NCBI RefSeq assembly: GCF_019249215.1
Contig: NZ_JAESDI010000002.1
Span: forward strand, 62,001-126,000
DNA length: 64,000 bases
Direction of reading: 5' to 3'
From: Alteromonas lipotrueae
Lineage (GTDB): Bacteria; Pseudomonadota; Gammaproteobacteria; Enterobacterales; Alteromonadaceae
In this document: in pieces, positions 37,311 through 47,982 of the stretch
How positions within the stretch are numbered: the first letter of the stretch is position 1
Layout of the letters: each line of letters opens with the position of its first letter
Translations under genes and position numbers: made by a program
Notes under the pieces: generated by a model
Told to the model about the DNA's origin: nothing
The model's database searches: none
The model's input: the letters and a program-made list of their open reading frames with translations, nothing else

Positions 37311-37829
37311 CTATACTGTCAGTGCGGCAACTTGTCTGCGCAACTTAACGTAGTACCACGTATTTGAAATGGCAAACAAGATCTCAGTGATAGCCAGTCC
37401 CCATGTTTGAGTGGCCACACCGTAAACCGTAAAGTTTAGCGAGCCAACTATCATACAAATGCGTAGTCCAGCCTCTTTACAATGTAGTTCACCAAATCGG
37501 TACACCATAAAAGTCATTACTGGCATAAGTTCTAATAGCCCTGTTTTTCCCGTAAGGGTATTAATACTTGCCACTAGCACGGTCATCAACGTCAGAATAA
37601 TATAAGTAGCGTACGCGGGTAAAAGCTTCTGAGTTACAATACGGTATGTTGTACTTAAGCCTGCCACAGTAATAACAACAGCCCCACCCCACGCTTGCTC
37701 GAAAGCAAGTAAGCTGGCTAGCGCCACACACAACCCTAAATTCAAAAATAAAAGCTTGCGCTCTGTATTAGACCAAAAAGACCCAATAGCAAACAATACA
37801 GGGATTGTATGAAGCAATAATTCAAACAC
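37311..37829 (-). CDS. YgjV-family inner-membrane protein
   Basis: The 172-residue protein has about six hydrophobic helices with few charged residues. The start MFELLLHTIPVLFAIGSFWSN and the segment YRFGELHCKEAGLRICMIVGSLNFTVYG, cut across helices 4 and 5, match the YgjV family of bacterial membrane proteins as I remember it. The function is unknown. It converges with purU. Confidence 0.7.
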   Translation of the reverse strand: MFELLLHTIPVLFAIGSFWSNTERKLLFLNLGLCVALASLLAFEQAWGGAVVITVAGLSTTYRIVTQKLLPAYATYIILTLMTVLVASINTLTGKTGLLELMPVMTFMVYRFGELHCKEAGLRICMIVGSLNFTVYGVATQTWGLAITEILFAISNTWYYVKLRRQVAALTV

Positions 37830-38154
37830 GCCGATGCTCCTTCATAGATAACAAGTGAGGCAGAAATTCCATTATGTATTGGCGCGAAGTGTAGTGATTA
37901 GTCTAAAACTTTCAATGGTTTTTTTAGCCTTTTCGACGAGTGTCATTTAGGCGCTACTACTCGCATTCTCGTTAGCCTAGCGGCTTAATACGTTAAGAGA
38001 CATTTACGTTATTTTTACAATGGCATAGTATTGAATGTGTGAGATTTTAATTAACGCTTCAATCGGTGAAATTGATCTGCTTTACTAGTGCGTGTAGACC
38101 TAACGATAATAAACAATAAAAGAAATCATAACCATAATAAGACAGGAAATAATA
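37830..38154. other. 325-base intergenic region
   Basis: It holds the divergent promoters of the YgjV-like gene and the M3 peptidase gene. No small gene, RNA or repeat was recognised. Confidence 0.45.
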
Positions 38155-40350
38155 ATGGGAAAATTTAAAACTTCACTTACTGCCATGGCGGTAGTGGTTG
38201 CACTGGGTGCCTGCTCAGAACAAAAAGCACCTCAGGCAACCTCAGCAGACACTACTGAAGTTGCTGCAGCACAAGAAACTCATCAGTTCGACAATGTGCT
38301 ACTGCAAGAGTTTAAAGGCCCGTATGGTGGCGTGCCCGCTTTCGATAAAATGAAATTGGAAGACTTAAAACCCGCTCTTGAAAAAGCAATGGAACTAAAC
38401 CTTAAAGAGATTGATGAGATTGCGAATAACCCTGAGCCCCCCACATTTGAAAATGTGATTGTGGCTATGGAACGTTCGGGTAGCGAGCTTAGTCGTGTTT
38501 TTCGTTACTACGGCATTTGGAGTGCGAATAAATCTAGCCCCGAGTTTCGCGCCATCCAAGTAGAAATGTCGCCTAAGTTGTCTGCATTTTCTACCAAAAT
38601 CACACAAAACGAAAAGTTGTTCGAACGTGTTAAAGCGGTTTATGAGTCAGAAGAACGCTCGACTCTTACCGAAGAAGAACAGCGCATTGCTTGGATGACT
38701 TACAACGAATTCGCACGCAATGGTGCCACCTTAGACAGCGAAGCGAAAAAACGCTATGCCGCAATCAATGAAGAATTAGCAACCCTCTATACGTCGTTCT
38801 CAAATAACGTACTGGCGGATGAAGAGAACTACGTAACCTATATTACTGAAGACCAATTAGGTGGCTTGCCTGAATCTTTCGTAAAAGGCGCTAAATCTGC
38901 CGCCCAGAGCCGTGGTGAGCCGGATAAATATGCAATAACAAACACCCGTTCTTCCATGGATCCGTTCCTAACCTATTCTACTAACCGTGAATTACGCGAA
39001 AAAGTATGGAACACCTATTACAGCCGTGGCGACAACGCAGATGAATTTGATAATAACGAAACTATCAAACGCATTCTGACATTGCGTGATGAGCGAGTGG
39101 AATTACTCGGGTATGAAAACTATGCCCAGTGGCGCTTAGAAGACCGTATGGCAAAGAATCCTGAAAACGCCATGGATCTTATGATGAAGGTTTGGCCCGC
39201 TGCCATTGCACGTGTTGAACAAGAAGTGGCCGATATGCAAGCCATTGCTGACGCTGAAGGCGCTGATATCACTATTGCCCCTTGGGACTATCGTTTTTAT
39301 GCCGAGAAAGTTCGCCAAGCCAAGTACGACCTAGACTCAAACGAAGTGAAGCAATACCTGCAGCTAGATAAACTGCGCGATGCTATGTTCTACGTTGCTG
39401 GTCGTTTGTTTAATTTCAACTTTACCCCAGTGGAAGAAGGCAAAGTGCCTGTATTCCACGAAGACGTTAAAGTATGGGAAGTGACCGATAAAGATTCCGG
39501 TGAACACATTGGTTTATGGTACTTAGATCCGTTTTCTCGCAAAGGTAAACGCTCTGGTGCATGGGCCACAACTTATCGCTCGTCAACAACCTTCGACGGC
39601 AAAAAGACGGTGTTGTCTTCTAACAACTCTAACTTCGTAAAAGGGGCTGAAGGCGAGCCAACACTCATTTCATTTGATGATGCAGAAACCTACTTCCACG
39701 AATTTGGTCATGCACTGCATTTCTTATCTGCTGATGTGAAATACCCCTCTTCGCACTCAGGCGTACGTGATTACACTGAGTTCCAGTCGCAACTTTTAGA
39801 GCGCTGGTTAACCACCGACGAAGTCATTAATCAATTCTTAGTACACTATGAAACGGGTGAACCTATTCCTGCTGAACTTGTTGCTAAGATTAAGAAGGCA
39901 TCAACCTTTAATGAAGGCTTCAAAACCACTGAGTATATGGCTTCTGCCATTATGGATTTGAAGTACCATACCACTGATCCGGCTACTATTGAGCCCGATA
40001 CCTTTGAACGTGAAGAGCTTACAAAACTCGGTATGCCTGAAGAGATTGTTATGCGTCACCGCACACCTCACTTTGGTCACGTGTTCTCTGGTGAAGGTTA
40101 TGCCGCAGCCTATTACGGTTATATGTGGGCAGAAGTGCTGACAGCTGATGCATCAGAAGCCTTTATGGAAGCACCGGGTGGATTTTACGACGAAGAAGTG
40201 GGCAATCGCTTAGTGAAGTACCTCTTTTCGGTTCGTAATGCGATGGATCCAGCTGAAGCCTATCGCAAATTCCGTGGCCGCGATGCCAAAGTTGACGCAT
40301 TAATGCGCGACAGAGGTTTCCCAATTCCTGAAGATAAAAGCGAAGATTAA
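38155..40350 (+). CDS. M3 family oligopeptidase / peptidyl-dipeptidase lipoprotein
   Basis: The 731-residue protein is a zinc metallopeptidase of the thimet oligopeptidase family (Dcp/OpdA-like). The N-terminus is a lipoprotein signal with lipobox LGAC (Cys20), so it is anchored in the envelope, unlike cytoplasmic E. coli Dcp and OpdA. The zinc site HEFGH is at 515-519 (FHEFGHALHFL), and the downstream Glu is in DYTEFQSQLLERW. GHVFSGEGYAAAYYGYMWAEV is the family's C-terminal substrate region. It probably trims short peptides in the periplasm. The ribosome binding site is AGGAAA. Confidence 0.92.
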   Translation: MGKFKTSLTAMAVVVALGACSEQKAPQATSADTTEVAAAQETHQFDNVLLQEFKGPYGGVPAFDKMKLEDLKPALEKAMELNLKEIDEIANNPEPPTFENVIVAMERSGSELSRVFRYYGIWSANKSSPEFRAIQVEMSPKLSAFSTKITQNEKLFERVKAVYESEERSTLTEEEQRIAWMTYNEFARNGATLDSEAKKRYAAINEELATLYTSFSNNVLADEENYVTYITEDQLGGLPESFVKGAKSAAQSRGEPDKYAITNTRSSMDPFLTYSTNRELREKVWNTYYSRGDNADEFDNNETIKRILTLRDERVELLGYENYAQWRLEDRMAKNPENAMDLMMKVWPAAIARVEQEVADMQAIADAEGADITIAPWDYRFYAEKVRQAKYDLDSNEVKQYLQLDKLRDAMFYVAGRLFNFNFTPVEEGKVPVFHEDVKVWEVTDKDSGEHIGLWYLDPFSRKGKRSGAWATTYRSSTTFDGKKTVLSSNNSNFVKGAEGEPTLISFDDAETYFHEFGHALHFLSADVKYPSSHSGVRDYTEFQSQLLERWLTTDEVINQFLVHYETGEPIPAELVAKIKKASTFNEGFKTTEYMASAIMDLKYHTTDPATIEPDTFEREELTKLGMPEEIVMRHRTPHFGHVFSGEGYAAAYYGYMWAEVLTADASEAFMEAPGGFYDEEVGNRLVKYLFSVRNAMDPAEAYRKFRGRDAKVDALMRDRGFPIPEDKSED

Positions 40351-40365
40351 TCGTTAAACCTCCCT

Positions 40366-40411
40366 AAAAAAGCCGCGAAGTTGAGAAATTCACCTCATTT
40401 CGCGGCTTTTT
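40366..40411 (+). terminator. Rho-independent terminator after the M3 peptidase gene
   Basis: AAAAAGCCGCGAA (from 40366) pairs with TTTCGCGGCTTTTT (to 40411) around an 18-base loop, ending in a T-run. Confidence 0.85.
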
Positions 40412-40472
40412 CTTGACCTTTCGGTCAATTTAACTTCAAAATCATCTTATCGGCTTTTGTACGTCGAAAGTA

Positions 40473-40499
40473 TAATAATTCGCGATCCTCAGCCGATAT
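40473..40499 (+). promoter_or_regulatory. Possible sigma-28 promoter of the chemoreceptor gene
   Basis: GCCGATAT at 40492-40499 matches 7 of 8 bases of the FliA -10 element (GCCGATAA). TAATAATT 11 bases upstream is a weak -35 (5 of 8). A TATAAT at 40471-40476 is an alternative sigma-70 -10. The surrounding 40412-40675 holds no other feature. Confidence 0.35.
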
Positions 40500-40675
40500 A
40501 AACACAATAATAAAAAAACTAGTGCGCACTACCTCTCCTCGTGTTTCATGAAGTGATTAATAACCTGCAACTAAGCAGTAAAGTAGACGCTAACAGTAAT
40601 AACACAACGCCCAAGACGTGACTGTGCCTGCAGTGCAGCGTCGTTATTTCAGCAGTCAAAATATGGTCGGAAGTT

Positions 40676-42586
40676 ATGACTTTGAGTATTAAACAAAAAC
40701 TGATTCTTTCACTGATGGTGGCTGTGTTGGCAGCCTCAATATTGGTAGGCTCAATTAGCCAATGGATAGCCCGAGACTTAGTAAAAGAAAACATGGAACA
40801 GCTTCAACTTCCTTCACTGTTGAAGCAAATTGGCAATCAGGTCGACAGAGAAGCCAGCGTGATGCTTTCTGTTGCCCATGGCATTGCGTCCAATCCAGAC
40901 ATTTTAGCCTGGTCGGCCGCTGGCGCTGATAGTTCAGGTGAAAAGCGACTTATCGCTTATCTAAACGACATCGTGACTTTCAACGACTTAACCGTGGCCT
41001 CTTTCGTCGATAGAAAAACCACTAAGTATTGGAACCAAGACGGTTTTTTACGGGTGCTAAAGAATGACGAATTTGACGGATGGTTTTTTACTTACCGTGA
41101 TAGTGGTACGCCAATTTCACTTAGCTTGTATAACGAACCGGGTCAAGGTTATAGGTTGTTCGCAAACTTCCAACAAACCGCAGGCCGAGGCATGTCTGGC
41201 GTCGCGAAGTCTGTAGACGAGCTTTTAGATATTATTAACGCGGTAAAAATTGCCCAAACTGGCTATGTGTATTTGGTTGATGGCGAAGGCACTATTATTG
41301 CCCACCCTGATACTAGCCTATTGGGAAAATCCAAACTGAGTGCCATTAGTGGCGCAGATGCGTCGCGGTCTTTACTGCAACAACGTGATTTTGCGATGGC
41401 AACCAGCGAAGTAAACGCCGATGACGTCCTTTTTGCCAGCACGTACGTTGAAAAGTCAGGTTGGTACGTGGTTGCACAAGTACCAGAGCAAGAGCTTTAT
41501 GCCTCGTTAAATGCAGGCAGTCGGCAGATTATTTTGTGGTCTATTGCCATCGCGGGCTTGTTCGCACTGCTTGGTATTTGGCTGGCATCTTCACTCACTA
41601 AGCCTATCGAATCACTGGCTGATATTTTCCAGCAACTTGGAAAAGGGCAAGGCGATTTGCGTTCAAGAATTGACGTACCAGAACAAAGAGAAACCGCGCG
41701 ACTGGTTGAAGGCTTCAATAGTTTTATCGACCACCTTCACCGCACTATTGTATCGGTAGCCAAAACTAGCCAAGCCCTTAAAACTTCGGCTCAAGAAGTG
41801 GCAAGCCAATCTCAGCAAAATGAACGCTCTACTCGCAGTCAGCGAGACCAAACCATGCAGGCAGCAACAGCGTTAACTGAAATGGGCAGTACGGTAACTG
41901 AAGTAGCCCAGTCAGCTACCTATGCGGCACAAAATGCCAATCGTGCGACGGAAAGCTCGCAAGAAGGCCGCCTATTTACCCAAAAAGCCGTGCACGCAAT
42001 ATCGAATCTTTCTACGCAAGTAGAAAGTGTGTCCGAGGTTATTCACTCCCTTGATGAACACACAGCGGCTATCGGCGGCATACTTGATACTATTCGCAGC
42101 ATTTCAGAACAAACTAACTTGCTTGCGCTGAATGCAGCTATAGAAGCCGCTCGGGCTGGCGATCATGGCAGAGGCTTCTCTGTGGTTGCCGATGAGGTTC
42201 GTACCCTTGCTCAACGTGCGGCTGCCGCTACCGATGAGATTCAAATTAAAATCGATAAGTTTCAGCTAGACTCAAAAACGGCCGTTTCTCAAATGCAAGA
42301 CAGCAAAGCACAAACCAAAGAAGTGGTGGGTGCTACCGATGATATCGATAAGCTGCTTCAGAAGATTACTGACGAAATCGCGCTGATCAACGACGTGAAC
42401 ACTCAAGTGGCCACCGCGACAGAGCAACAAGCCACAGTCGTTGAGGATATTAGCCGAAGTATTAATGAGATAAGTTCATCGAGTGATGAAACCCTTAATG
42501 CCACACATGTGTTAGTAGGCGTTAGCGAGAAGCTAGACGAACTCGCAAACGAACTGGCTCAAGAGGTTAGTCAGTTTAAGTTGTGA
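40676..42586 (+). CDS. Methyl-accepting chemotaxis protein with dCache sensor
   Basis: The 636-residue receptor has a first transmembrane helix (about 10-32) and a periplasmic Cache-type ligand domain (about 35-275, with [20 protein letters not shown] and [17 protein letters not shown]). A second helix (about 280-300), a HAMP domain and a cytoplasmic signalling domain follow. The hairpin tip reads [22 protein letters not shown], cut at the conserved stretch, and is canonical. It signals to CheA/CheW encoded elsewhere. It has no C-terminal CheR pentapeptide. The ligand is unknown; dCache domains often bind amino acids or organic acids. Confidence 0.94.
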   Translation: MTLSIKQKLILSLMVAVLAASILVGSISQWIARDLVKENMEQLQLPSLLKQIGNQVDREASVMLSVAHGIASNPDILAWSAAGADSSGEKRLIAYLNDIVTFNDLTVASFVDRKTTKYWNQDGFLRVLKNDEFDGWFFTYRDSGTPISLSLYNEPGQGYRLFANFQQTAGRGMSGVAKSVDELLDIINAVKIAQTGYVYLVDGEGTIIAHPDTSLLGKSKLSAISGADASRSLLQQRDFAMATSEVNADDVLFASTYVEKSGWYVVAQVPEQELYASLNAGSRQIILWSIAIAGLFALLGIWLASSLTKPIESLADIFQQLGKGQGDLRSRIDVPEQRETARLVEGFNSFIDHLHRTIVSVAKTSQALKTSAQEVASQSQQNERSTRSQRDQTMQAATALTEMGSTVTEVAQSATYAAQNANRATESSQEGRLFTQKAVHAISNLSTQVESVSEVIHSLDEHTAAIGGILDTIRSISEQTNLLALNAAIEAARAGDHGRGFSVVADEVRTLAQRAAAATDEIQIKIDKFQLDSKTAVSQMQDSKAQTKEVVGATDDIDKLLQKITDEIALINDVNTQVATATEQQATVVEDISRSINEISSSSDETLNATHVLVGVSEKLDELANELAQEVSQFKL

Positions 42587-42613
42587 GATTAGTTTTATTT
42601 CAATACTGCTTGG

Positions 42614-43201
42614 CTAGAACGCAATAGCGTATTGCAGTTTAACTTGGTTGTCGTGGGCTTTGCTCCACGGCAACTGGATTGTTGCGCTGTCCGACTTCCA
42701 TGACTCTCTAGAAGCCGCAACCGTGAGCGTGTGTCTGTCTTCCATTAGAGGAACTTCAAAATACACACTCGCTGTAGTACTGGTAGGGAGTTGAATCACT
42801 TCGGCAACGGGAATGGAAATTTCATGTTCAGGACGAATTTTGTGGCTTAACCCAACCCGGTAACTTCCTTTGTCCCACCAACTCACCACTTCAAATTCGT
42901 GGCTTTTAACCCGCTGAGTAAGTACACCGTAATCGAGTAAGCCTTTGTTATAGTGAACAATCGCTTCTACATTAAAGCGTTTAGTAAATTGCTGGTTTAC
43001 CACCAACTGATACTGCTTTTGCTTACAGCCTTTAAATCTAATCTTATTTTTAGATAGCGCAATGGAAAAGGTATCATCAAAACTTACATATTCGCTCAAC
43101 CATTGCTCAGCATCTTCGACCGCTGAGGCAGATGCAGACATCGATAACCATACACATTGAAGTGCGGTAAGCATCACAAGAAGCTGAGAAGATCGAAGCA
43201 T
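42614..43201 (-). CDS. Exported protein of unknown function
   Basis: Started at the ATG at 43201 (AGGT 8 bases upstream), the protein has 195 residues with a signal peptide MLRSSQLLVMLTALQC... cleaved after ASASA. Longer in-frame starts reach 43294 but add a second hydrophobic stretch before the signal. The mature part is beta-rich with many alternating aromatic and charged residues (FEVVSWWDKGSYRVGL, ATIQLPWSKAHDNQVKLQY) and ends in F, as outer-membrane beta-barrel proteins do. No family was recognised. It is 115 bases downstream of the lipoprotein gene on the same strand. Confidence 0.6.
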   Translation of the reverse strand: MLRSSQLLVMLTALQCVWLSMSASASAVEDAEQWLSEYVSFDDTFSIALSKNKIRFKGCKQKQYQLVVNQQFTKRFNVEAIVHYNKGLLDYGVLTQRVKSHEFEVVSWWDKGSYRVGLSHKIRPEHEISIPVAEVIQLPTSTTASVYFEVPLMEDRHTLTVAASRESWKSDSATIQLPWSKAHDNQVKLQYAIAF

Positions 43202-43315
43202 TATTCGGTACCTAATGTGCAAAAGCAAAGTAGACCCCAATATAACCATGAAGCGAAAAGCGTGGGAATTAGCCATTATGCTAACTCCCCTCAAGTGTTT
43301 AAATTATAGACAAAT

Positions 43316-44179
43316 TTATTTTTGGCTAATGGTAACTTTGGTAAGTGATGCCTTGCGATGCCCCGTCGCTTCTTCTGAAAACCAATAATTGCCGTTCTCG
43401 TCAACACATACACCTTCTACTTGTTTATAGGCAGGTAACGGCCAAATGTTGATAGGAACAAACTGACTATTAACCTGCGCAATGAAAGTATCAAAGTTAC
43501 CAAAGGGGTCAGATTTATAGCCTACGATGACGTATAGATTACGGGCAGCATCATAATCGGCTCCAGTAATAACACCTGGCAAACCTTCGATATGCGCAAA
43601 CGCGGTTAGTGTCTGGGGCTGTGTAGACTCGTTAACTTCGTATACCTTTGCCACGCCAGTACGCCAGCTTTTCGAAAACAGTATTAACTTTCCATTGGCA
43701 TACACCATGGCCTCTGAATCAAAATCATGAGCGTAAGGCATATTGCTACTTGGATTGTTGCCTTCGTAGGTCACTGTCATTGTTACAAAATCGTTAAGGT
43801 CGTTTTTATTAACCTTATAAATGGTGAGACTCTCACGGCGGCCTTTGTTGTTGCCCACATCCGCAACATACCAATGCGTTGAACTTGCTGTAACCGCTTC
43901 CCAATCGATGTTGTCTAACGCCATTCTATCGGTTTTAATCACCTTGCCTTCATAAGATAGATGAAACAATTCCGGTTTGTTTCCAGAGTCGTTCAAACTA
44001 ACGAGTGTTGAGGCATTACAAAACAGCCCCGACGTCTCTTCTAATACGTCAGGAAGCACCGTTAACTTACCCACAGATATTATAGTCTGAGCTTCAGGGT
44101 ATGAAGCAGCACAACCAGTAAGTAACGAGAGTGAAAAAAACGTAGCAACTGCTACAGGTAAAAATGAGTGATTAAGCAA
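43316..44179 (-). CDS. Putative beta-propeller lipoprotein
   Basis: The 287-residue precursor has a lipoprotein signal with lipobox LLTGC (Cys23). The mature protein shows repeated blade-like segments (TLVSLNDSGNKPELFHL, HWYVADVGNNKGRRESL, NLYVIVGYKSDPFGNF, GNYWFSEEATGH), which suggests a six-bladed propeller similar to SdiA-regulated or SMP-30-like folds. The conserved acidic loops could bind calcium. The function is unknown. It is upstream of another exported protein on the same strand. Confidence 0.65.
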   Translation of the reverse strand: MLNHSFLPVAVATFFSLSLLTGCAASYPEAQTIISVGKLTVLPDVLEETSGLFCNASTLVSLNDSGNKPELFHLSYEGKVIKTDRMALDNIDWEAVTASSTHWYVADVGNNKGRRESLTIYKVNKNDLNDFVTMTVTYEGNNPSSNMPYAHDFDSEAMVYANGKLILFSKSWRTGVAKVYEVNESTQPQTLTAFAHIEGLPGVITGADYDAARNLYVIVGYKSDPFGNFDTFIAQVNSQFVPINIWPLPAYKQVEGVCVDENGNYWFSEEATGHRKASLTKVTISQK

Positions 44180-44427
44180 CGTAGATAGTCCGTTGATAAG
44201 GCGCTCTTTGGCGCGTAATTAATGAAGCCTTAAAATACTATGCTTCCCCTTCCGCTACAACGTTGAATATAAGCGAATTGATCCCTCATAGGCTAAACTC
44301 TGTTTTAATCATATTGTGCTTATACGAAAGTCTCTGTCGGCTTGTAGATAAGTTGCTATATGATGGGGCCGCAAAACAGTATAGGTATAACTATATCCTT
44401 ATAATTATATAAAGAAGGGAACACGCA

Positions 44428-46227
44428 TTGTCAGATCCACTCATGTCTTTGGTTGCCGTTGGCTTATTGTCGATTAGCTGCCAATATCTCGCGTACAAAG
44501 TTCGTTTACCTGCCATCTTACCGCTTTTAATTGTAGGTATTGTGGTTGGCCCTGTATTTGGTGTGCTTGACGCAGACGCGCTTTTTGGCGACCTTTTGTT
44601 CCCGGTTGTATCGCTTTCCGTTGCTATTATTCTGTTCGAAGGTTCCCTTACCCTTAAGTTTGGTGATATTGCTGGTCATGGCAATATGGTTCGCAACCTA
44701 TGTAGTGTGGGTGTATTAGTTACCTGGGTTATTGCCGCTGTGGCGGCTCATTACAGCCTAGACTTGTCGTGGCAACTCTCCTTTTTATTCGGCGCCATCG
44801 TGACGGTAACCGGCCCCACCGTGATAGTGCCCATGCTGCGTACTGTGCGGCCTAAATCTAATTTGGCAAGTATCCTACGATGGGAAGGCATTGTCATCGA
44901 CCCCATTGGTGCCCTGCTGGCCGTACTCGTGTTTGAGTTTATCGTCGCCTCTCAAGGCAATGCTATTTCCCACACTTTTATCACCTTTGGAAAAACCATC
45001 GGAATTGGTTTCCTGCTTGGTTTTAGTTCAGGTTATTTGCTAGGGCTTTCTATCCGCAAAGATTGGATCCCGCATTACTTATTAAACACCGCGGTTTTAA
45101 CCATTATTCTCGGCGTGTTTGCAGCGTCAAACTATGTTGCACATGAATCTGGACTATTGGCCGTTACCATTACCGGCATGGTATTAGCCAACATGAAGAA
45201 CGTGGAAGTAGAAGACATTTTAGAGTTCAAAGAAACCTTGAGTGTGCTGCTCATCTCAGGCTTATTCATATTACTTGCTACCCGTCTTAGCCTTCAATCT
45301 ATTGCGGATGTAGGCTGGGGAGCGCTTATTGTGCTTGGCGCAATCATGTTCATCGCTCGTCCGTTATCGGTAGCAGCGTCCTCTATTGGCACAGGTCTTA
45401 AACTTAATGAGTTGGCCTTGCTGAGCTGGATTGCACCTCGCGGTATTGTGGCCGCAGCCGTATCTGCATTGTTTTCTTTAAAGCTTGAAGAAATTGGCTA
45501 CGAGGGTGCTGGCATTATCGTGCCAATGGTCTTTCTTGTGATTATTGCTACCGTCGTTGTACAAAGCCTTACTTCTCGAAGTGTCGCACAATTGCTAAAA
45601 GTTCGAGCCCCTGCCCCTACCGCTTACCTAGTGTTTGGTGGCAGTAAGTTTAACCGACTGCTTGCTGATGAAATGATTAAGCAAGAGTTGAGCGTTACCG
45701 TTGCAGATACCAACTGGGATGCCATTCGTGAAGCCCGAATGATGGATATTCCTGTGTATTTTGGTAACCCCATGTCAGATCACGCAGCTCGTCATCTTGA
45801 TATTGCCAGTTTTGGTACGGTGTTAATTATGTCACCTTACAAACAGCTTAATCCCCCCATCGCGTATCATTTTGAAAATACCATGGGCAAAGACAAAGTG
45901 TGGGCACTGACAAGTAACGAACAATCTACCCGTCCAAGTCACCAAGTAAGTGAGCAATATGCAAAACGCCTCACCTTATTTGATGAAGGTGTGACTTATG
46001 GGTATTTGGCGTCAGCGATTGCTCGTAACGCCAGTATTAAAACCACACGGCTGTCTGATGAGTTCACATTCTCGCAATATAATGAAAAATATGGTGATAG
46101 AGCCACACCATTAATAGCCATAGATGTTGAAGGAAAAAGCTTCACATTCGTGAATGGGAACAGCATTCACCCTAAAGCAGGATGGCGAGTAATTAGTTTG
46201 ATTTTACCTGAAGGTGAAGCAGTGTAA
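44428..46227 (+). CDS. CPA1-type cation:proton antiporter
   Basis: The 599-residue protein starts at TTG (MSDPLMSLVAVGLLS) with AAGAAGGGA 7 bases upstream. The first 390 residues form about twelve membrane helices of the Na+/H+ exchanger fold, with ILFEGSLTL, GAIVTVTGPTVIVPML and the ion-binding helix RWEGIVIDPIGALLAVLVFEF. The C-terminal part (about 395-599) has an Rossmann-like TrkA-N/RCK-type domain (TAYLVFGGSKFNRLLADEM), suggesting regulation by a nucleotide or ligand. It probably exchanges Na+ or K+ for H+. It is a single gene. Confidence 0.88.
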   Translation: MSDPLMSLVAVGLLSISCQYLAYKVRLPAILPLLIVGIVVGPVFGVLDADALFGDLLFPVVSLSVAIILFEGSLTLKFGDIAGHGNMVRNLCSVGVLVTWVIAAVAAHYSLDLSWQLSFLFGAIVTVTGPTVIVPMLRTVRPKSNLASILRWEGIVIDPIGALLAVLVFEFIVASQGNAISHTFITFGKTIGIGFLLGFSSGYLLGLSIRKDWIPHYLLNTAVLTIILGVFAASNYVAHESGLLAVTITGMVLANMKNVEVEDILEFKETLSVLLISGLFILLATRLSLQSIADVGWGALIVLGAIMFIARPLSVAASSIGTGLKLNELALLSWIAPRGIVAAAVSALFSLKLEEIGYEGAGIIVPMVFLVIIATVVVQSLTSRSVAQLLKVRAPAPTAYLVFGGSKFNRLLADEMIKQELSVTVADTNWDAIREARMMDIPVYFGNPMSDHAARHLDIASFGTVLIMSPYKQLNPPIAYHFENTMGKDKVWALTSNEQSTRPSHQVSEQYAKRLTLFDEGVTYGYLASAIARNASIKTTRLSDEFTFSQYNEKYGDRATPLIAIDVEGKSFTFVNGNSIHPKAGWRVISLILPEGEAV

Positions 46228-46250
46228 GAAGATGCTAGCGGGTTAAGATG

Positions 46251-46272
46251 GCACCCTGCCTAAGCAGGGTGC
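46251..46272. terminator. Hairpin between convergent antiporter and waaA genes
   Basis: GCACCCTGC (46251-46259) pairs perfectly with GCAGGGTGC (46264-46272) around a CTAA loop. No T-run follows, so termination efficiency is uncertain. The rest of 46273-46522 holds no recognised feature. Confidence 0.5.
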
Positions 46273-46522
46273 ATCTCCCTGGAGAACGCGCAGTTCAGTG
46301 CTTCTTCATGAGAAGCATAATTGTTTATATTTTACCGTAACTACGCTGTCGGCGTTATAAAAGCAAAGAACAGACCACTTTGTGATTTCACAATATTTTC
46401 AATACCTTATGTATTTCTGCGTAAAATAACGGGCTGTTATAAAGGTGCAAAGAAAAACCTTGGTGCAATGTGCGCACAACTTTGGTGAGCTAAAATTAAC
46501 CAATTGATATTTATAAGTAAGA

Positions 46523-47839
46523 TTAACCTACATTACGTTTTATAACCGCTAGCGTTTTATCCAATGCACCACTGTTTTCCTCTAAAACTTTCCGGCCGGC
46601 TTTTCCAGCTTCCTCACGTTTCATCGGGGCGTTGATCCAAGCCTCACATTGCCGAGCAATTTCTTCTGCGTTAGTTATTTTTGTAAGCGCCCCACGCTCT
46701 GCCAAATACTCACAAATTACTGGGTTGTTATAGGTATGTGGCCCCATCATGATGGGAATAGAAAAGGCGGCAGGCTCTAACGCGTTATGCCCACCTCGAT
46801 TTGTAATCGAGCCCCCTACAAATGCGAAACTAGCTACGCTATAAGCACTATTCAATTTCCCCATTTCATCAAGCAAAATAACTTTCGTCTCTGGAGATAT
46901 AGCATCAATGTTACTTGTTCGAACGTATTCAAGCTCGTTTTGCTCTAATAGCTTAGCGACGGTATCAAACCGTTCAGGGTGACGAGGTACTAATAGCAAG
47001 CGAAGATTAACTGCGATTGACGATCCGAGTATCTTCAACGCATCAATCATGGCTTGCTCTTCAAGATCGTGGGTACTGCCAGCAACTAATATTGGGCCGT
47101 CTGTTAGTGAAAGGCCCATGAACCCTTTGCTTTGATGCGTTGTGGATGCAGCTTGGTCAAACTTAATATTATTAGTTTGGGTCATTCGTGTTTCAGGCAT
47201 ACCTAGTGCAAGGTAATTATCGTAATCACGCTGACCTTGAGTACATATATGAGAAAGTTTGTTTAACATGGGTTTAAACAGTTTACTTATCTTCATGTAG
47301 CGCTTAGCTGACCTATCCGTCATACGCGCATTAATCACCATTATCGGTATGTGGCGCTTCCAGCAAGCATGTACAAAATTAGGCCATAATTCGACTTCAG
47401 TAATAAGCACCGCTTTAGGTTTAATGCGCTTTATCATTGCAGCCATAGCCGTGTGCAAGTCATAGGGTAAGTAAAAATGGTGTACCGTATTACCAAAAAT
47501 ATCCCGCACCCTTGCCGAACCTGTGGGTGTAGTAGTGGTCACCGTAATCTGCGTATCTGGCTCAGCCTGAATGATGCGCTTTATTAAGCAAGATGCAGCC
47601 ACCACTTCACCAACCGAAACACAGTGAAACAGATAACCGTTAGTTTTATGGGGCCTCGCAACAAAACCGAATCGCTCAAACCGACGTTGATTATATTCTT
47701 TATTTCTTGTCGCACCTCGGCGCATTAGTTGGATAAATGCGAAAGGGATAATGCAAAATAATACACAGGAGTAAAGCCAGCGACAGATATCTTCTAGTAA
47801 TGTAGGTCTGTATTCGGCTTCTTTACCGCCTCTTATCAT
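46523..47839 (-). CDS. waaA: 3-deoxy-D-manno-octulosonic acid (Kdo) transferase
   Basis: The 438-residue inner-membrane-associated GT30 enzyme adds Kdo to lipid A precursor in LPS core synthesis. The N-terminal anchor (about 18-40) is followed by HCVSVGEVVAA with the catalytic Glu, VTTTTPTGSARV, LITEVELWPNF and the C-terminal FVGGSITNRGGHNALEPAAF. The ribosome binding site is AGGAA, 6 bases before the ATG. It is divergent from a GT9-GT4 pair that probably acts on the same core oligosaccharide. Confidence 0.94.
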   Translation of the reverse strand: MIRGGKEAEYRPTLLEDICRWLYSCVLFCIIPFAFIQLMRRGATRNKEYNQRRFERFGFVARPHKTNGYLFHCVSVGEVVAASCLIKRIIQAEPDTQITVTTTTPTGSARVRDIFGNTVHHFYLPYDLHTAMAAMIKRIKPKAVLITEVELWPNFVHACWKRHIPIMVINARMTDRSAKRYMKISKLFKPMLNKLSHICTQGQRDYDNYLALGMPETRMTQTNNIKFDQAASTTHQSKGFMGLSLTDGPILVAGSTHDLEEQAMIDALKILGSSIAVNLRLLLVPRHPERFDTVAKLLEQNELEYVRTSNIDAISPETKVILLDEMGKLNSAYSVASFAFVGGSITNRGGHNALEPAAFSIPIMMGPHTYNNPVICEYLAERGALTKITNAEEIARQCEAWINAPMKREEAGKAGRKVLEENSGALDKTLAVIKRNVG

Positions 47840-47982
47840 TAGTAATTCCTATTTTTATTCTTGGCTGCTCGACAGGCTCGTATCGCTGAAAATCAAATGC
47901 GTAACGCTCTGCTAGGTCGTCATCAAACTGACGCGATTATGTGGTTTACTCACCCATTATAACTCGTCTACATGTAGGTTTT

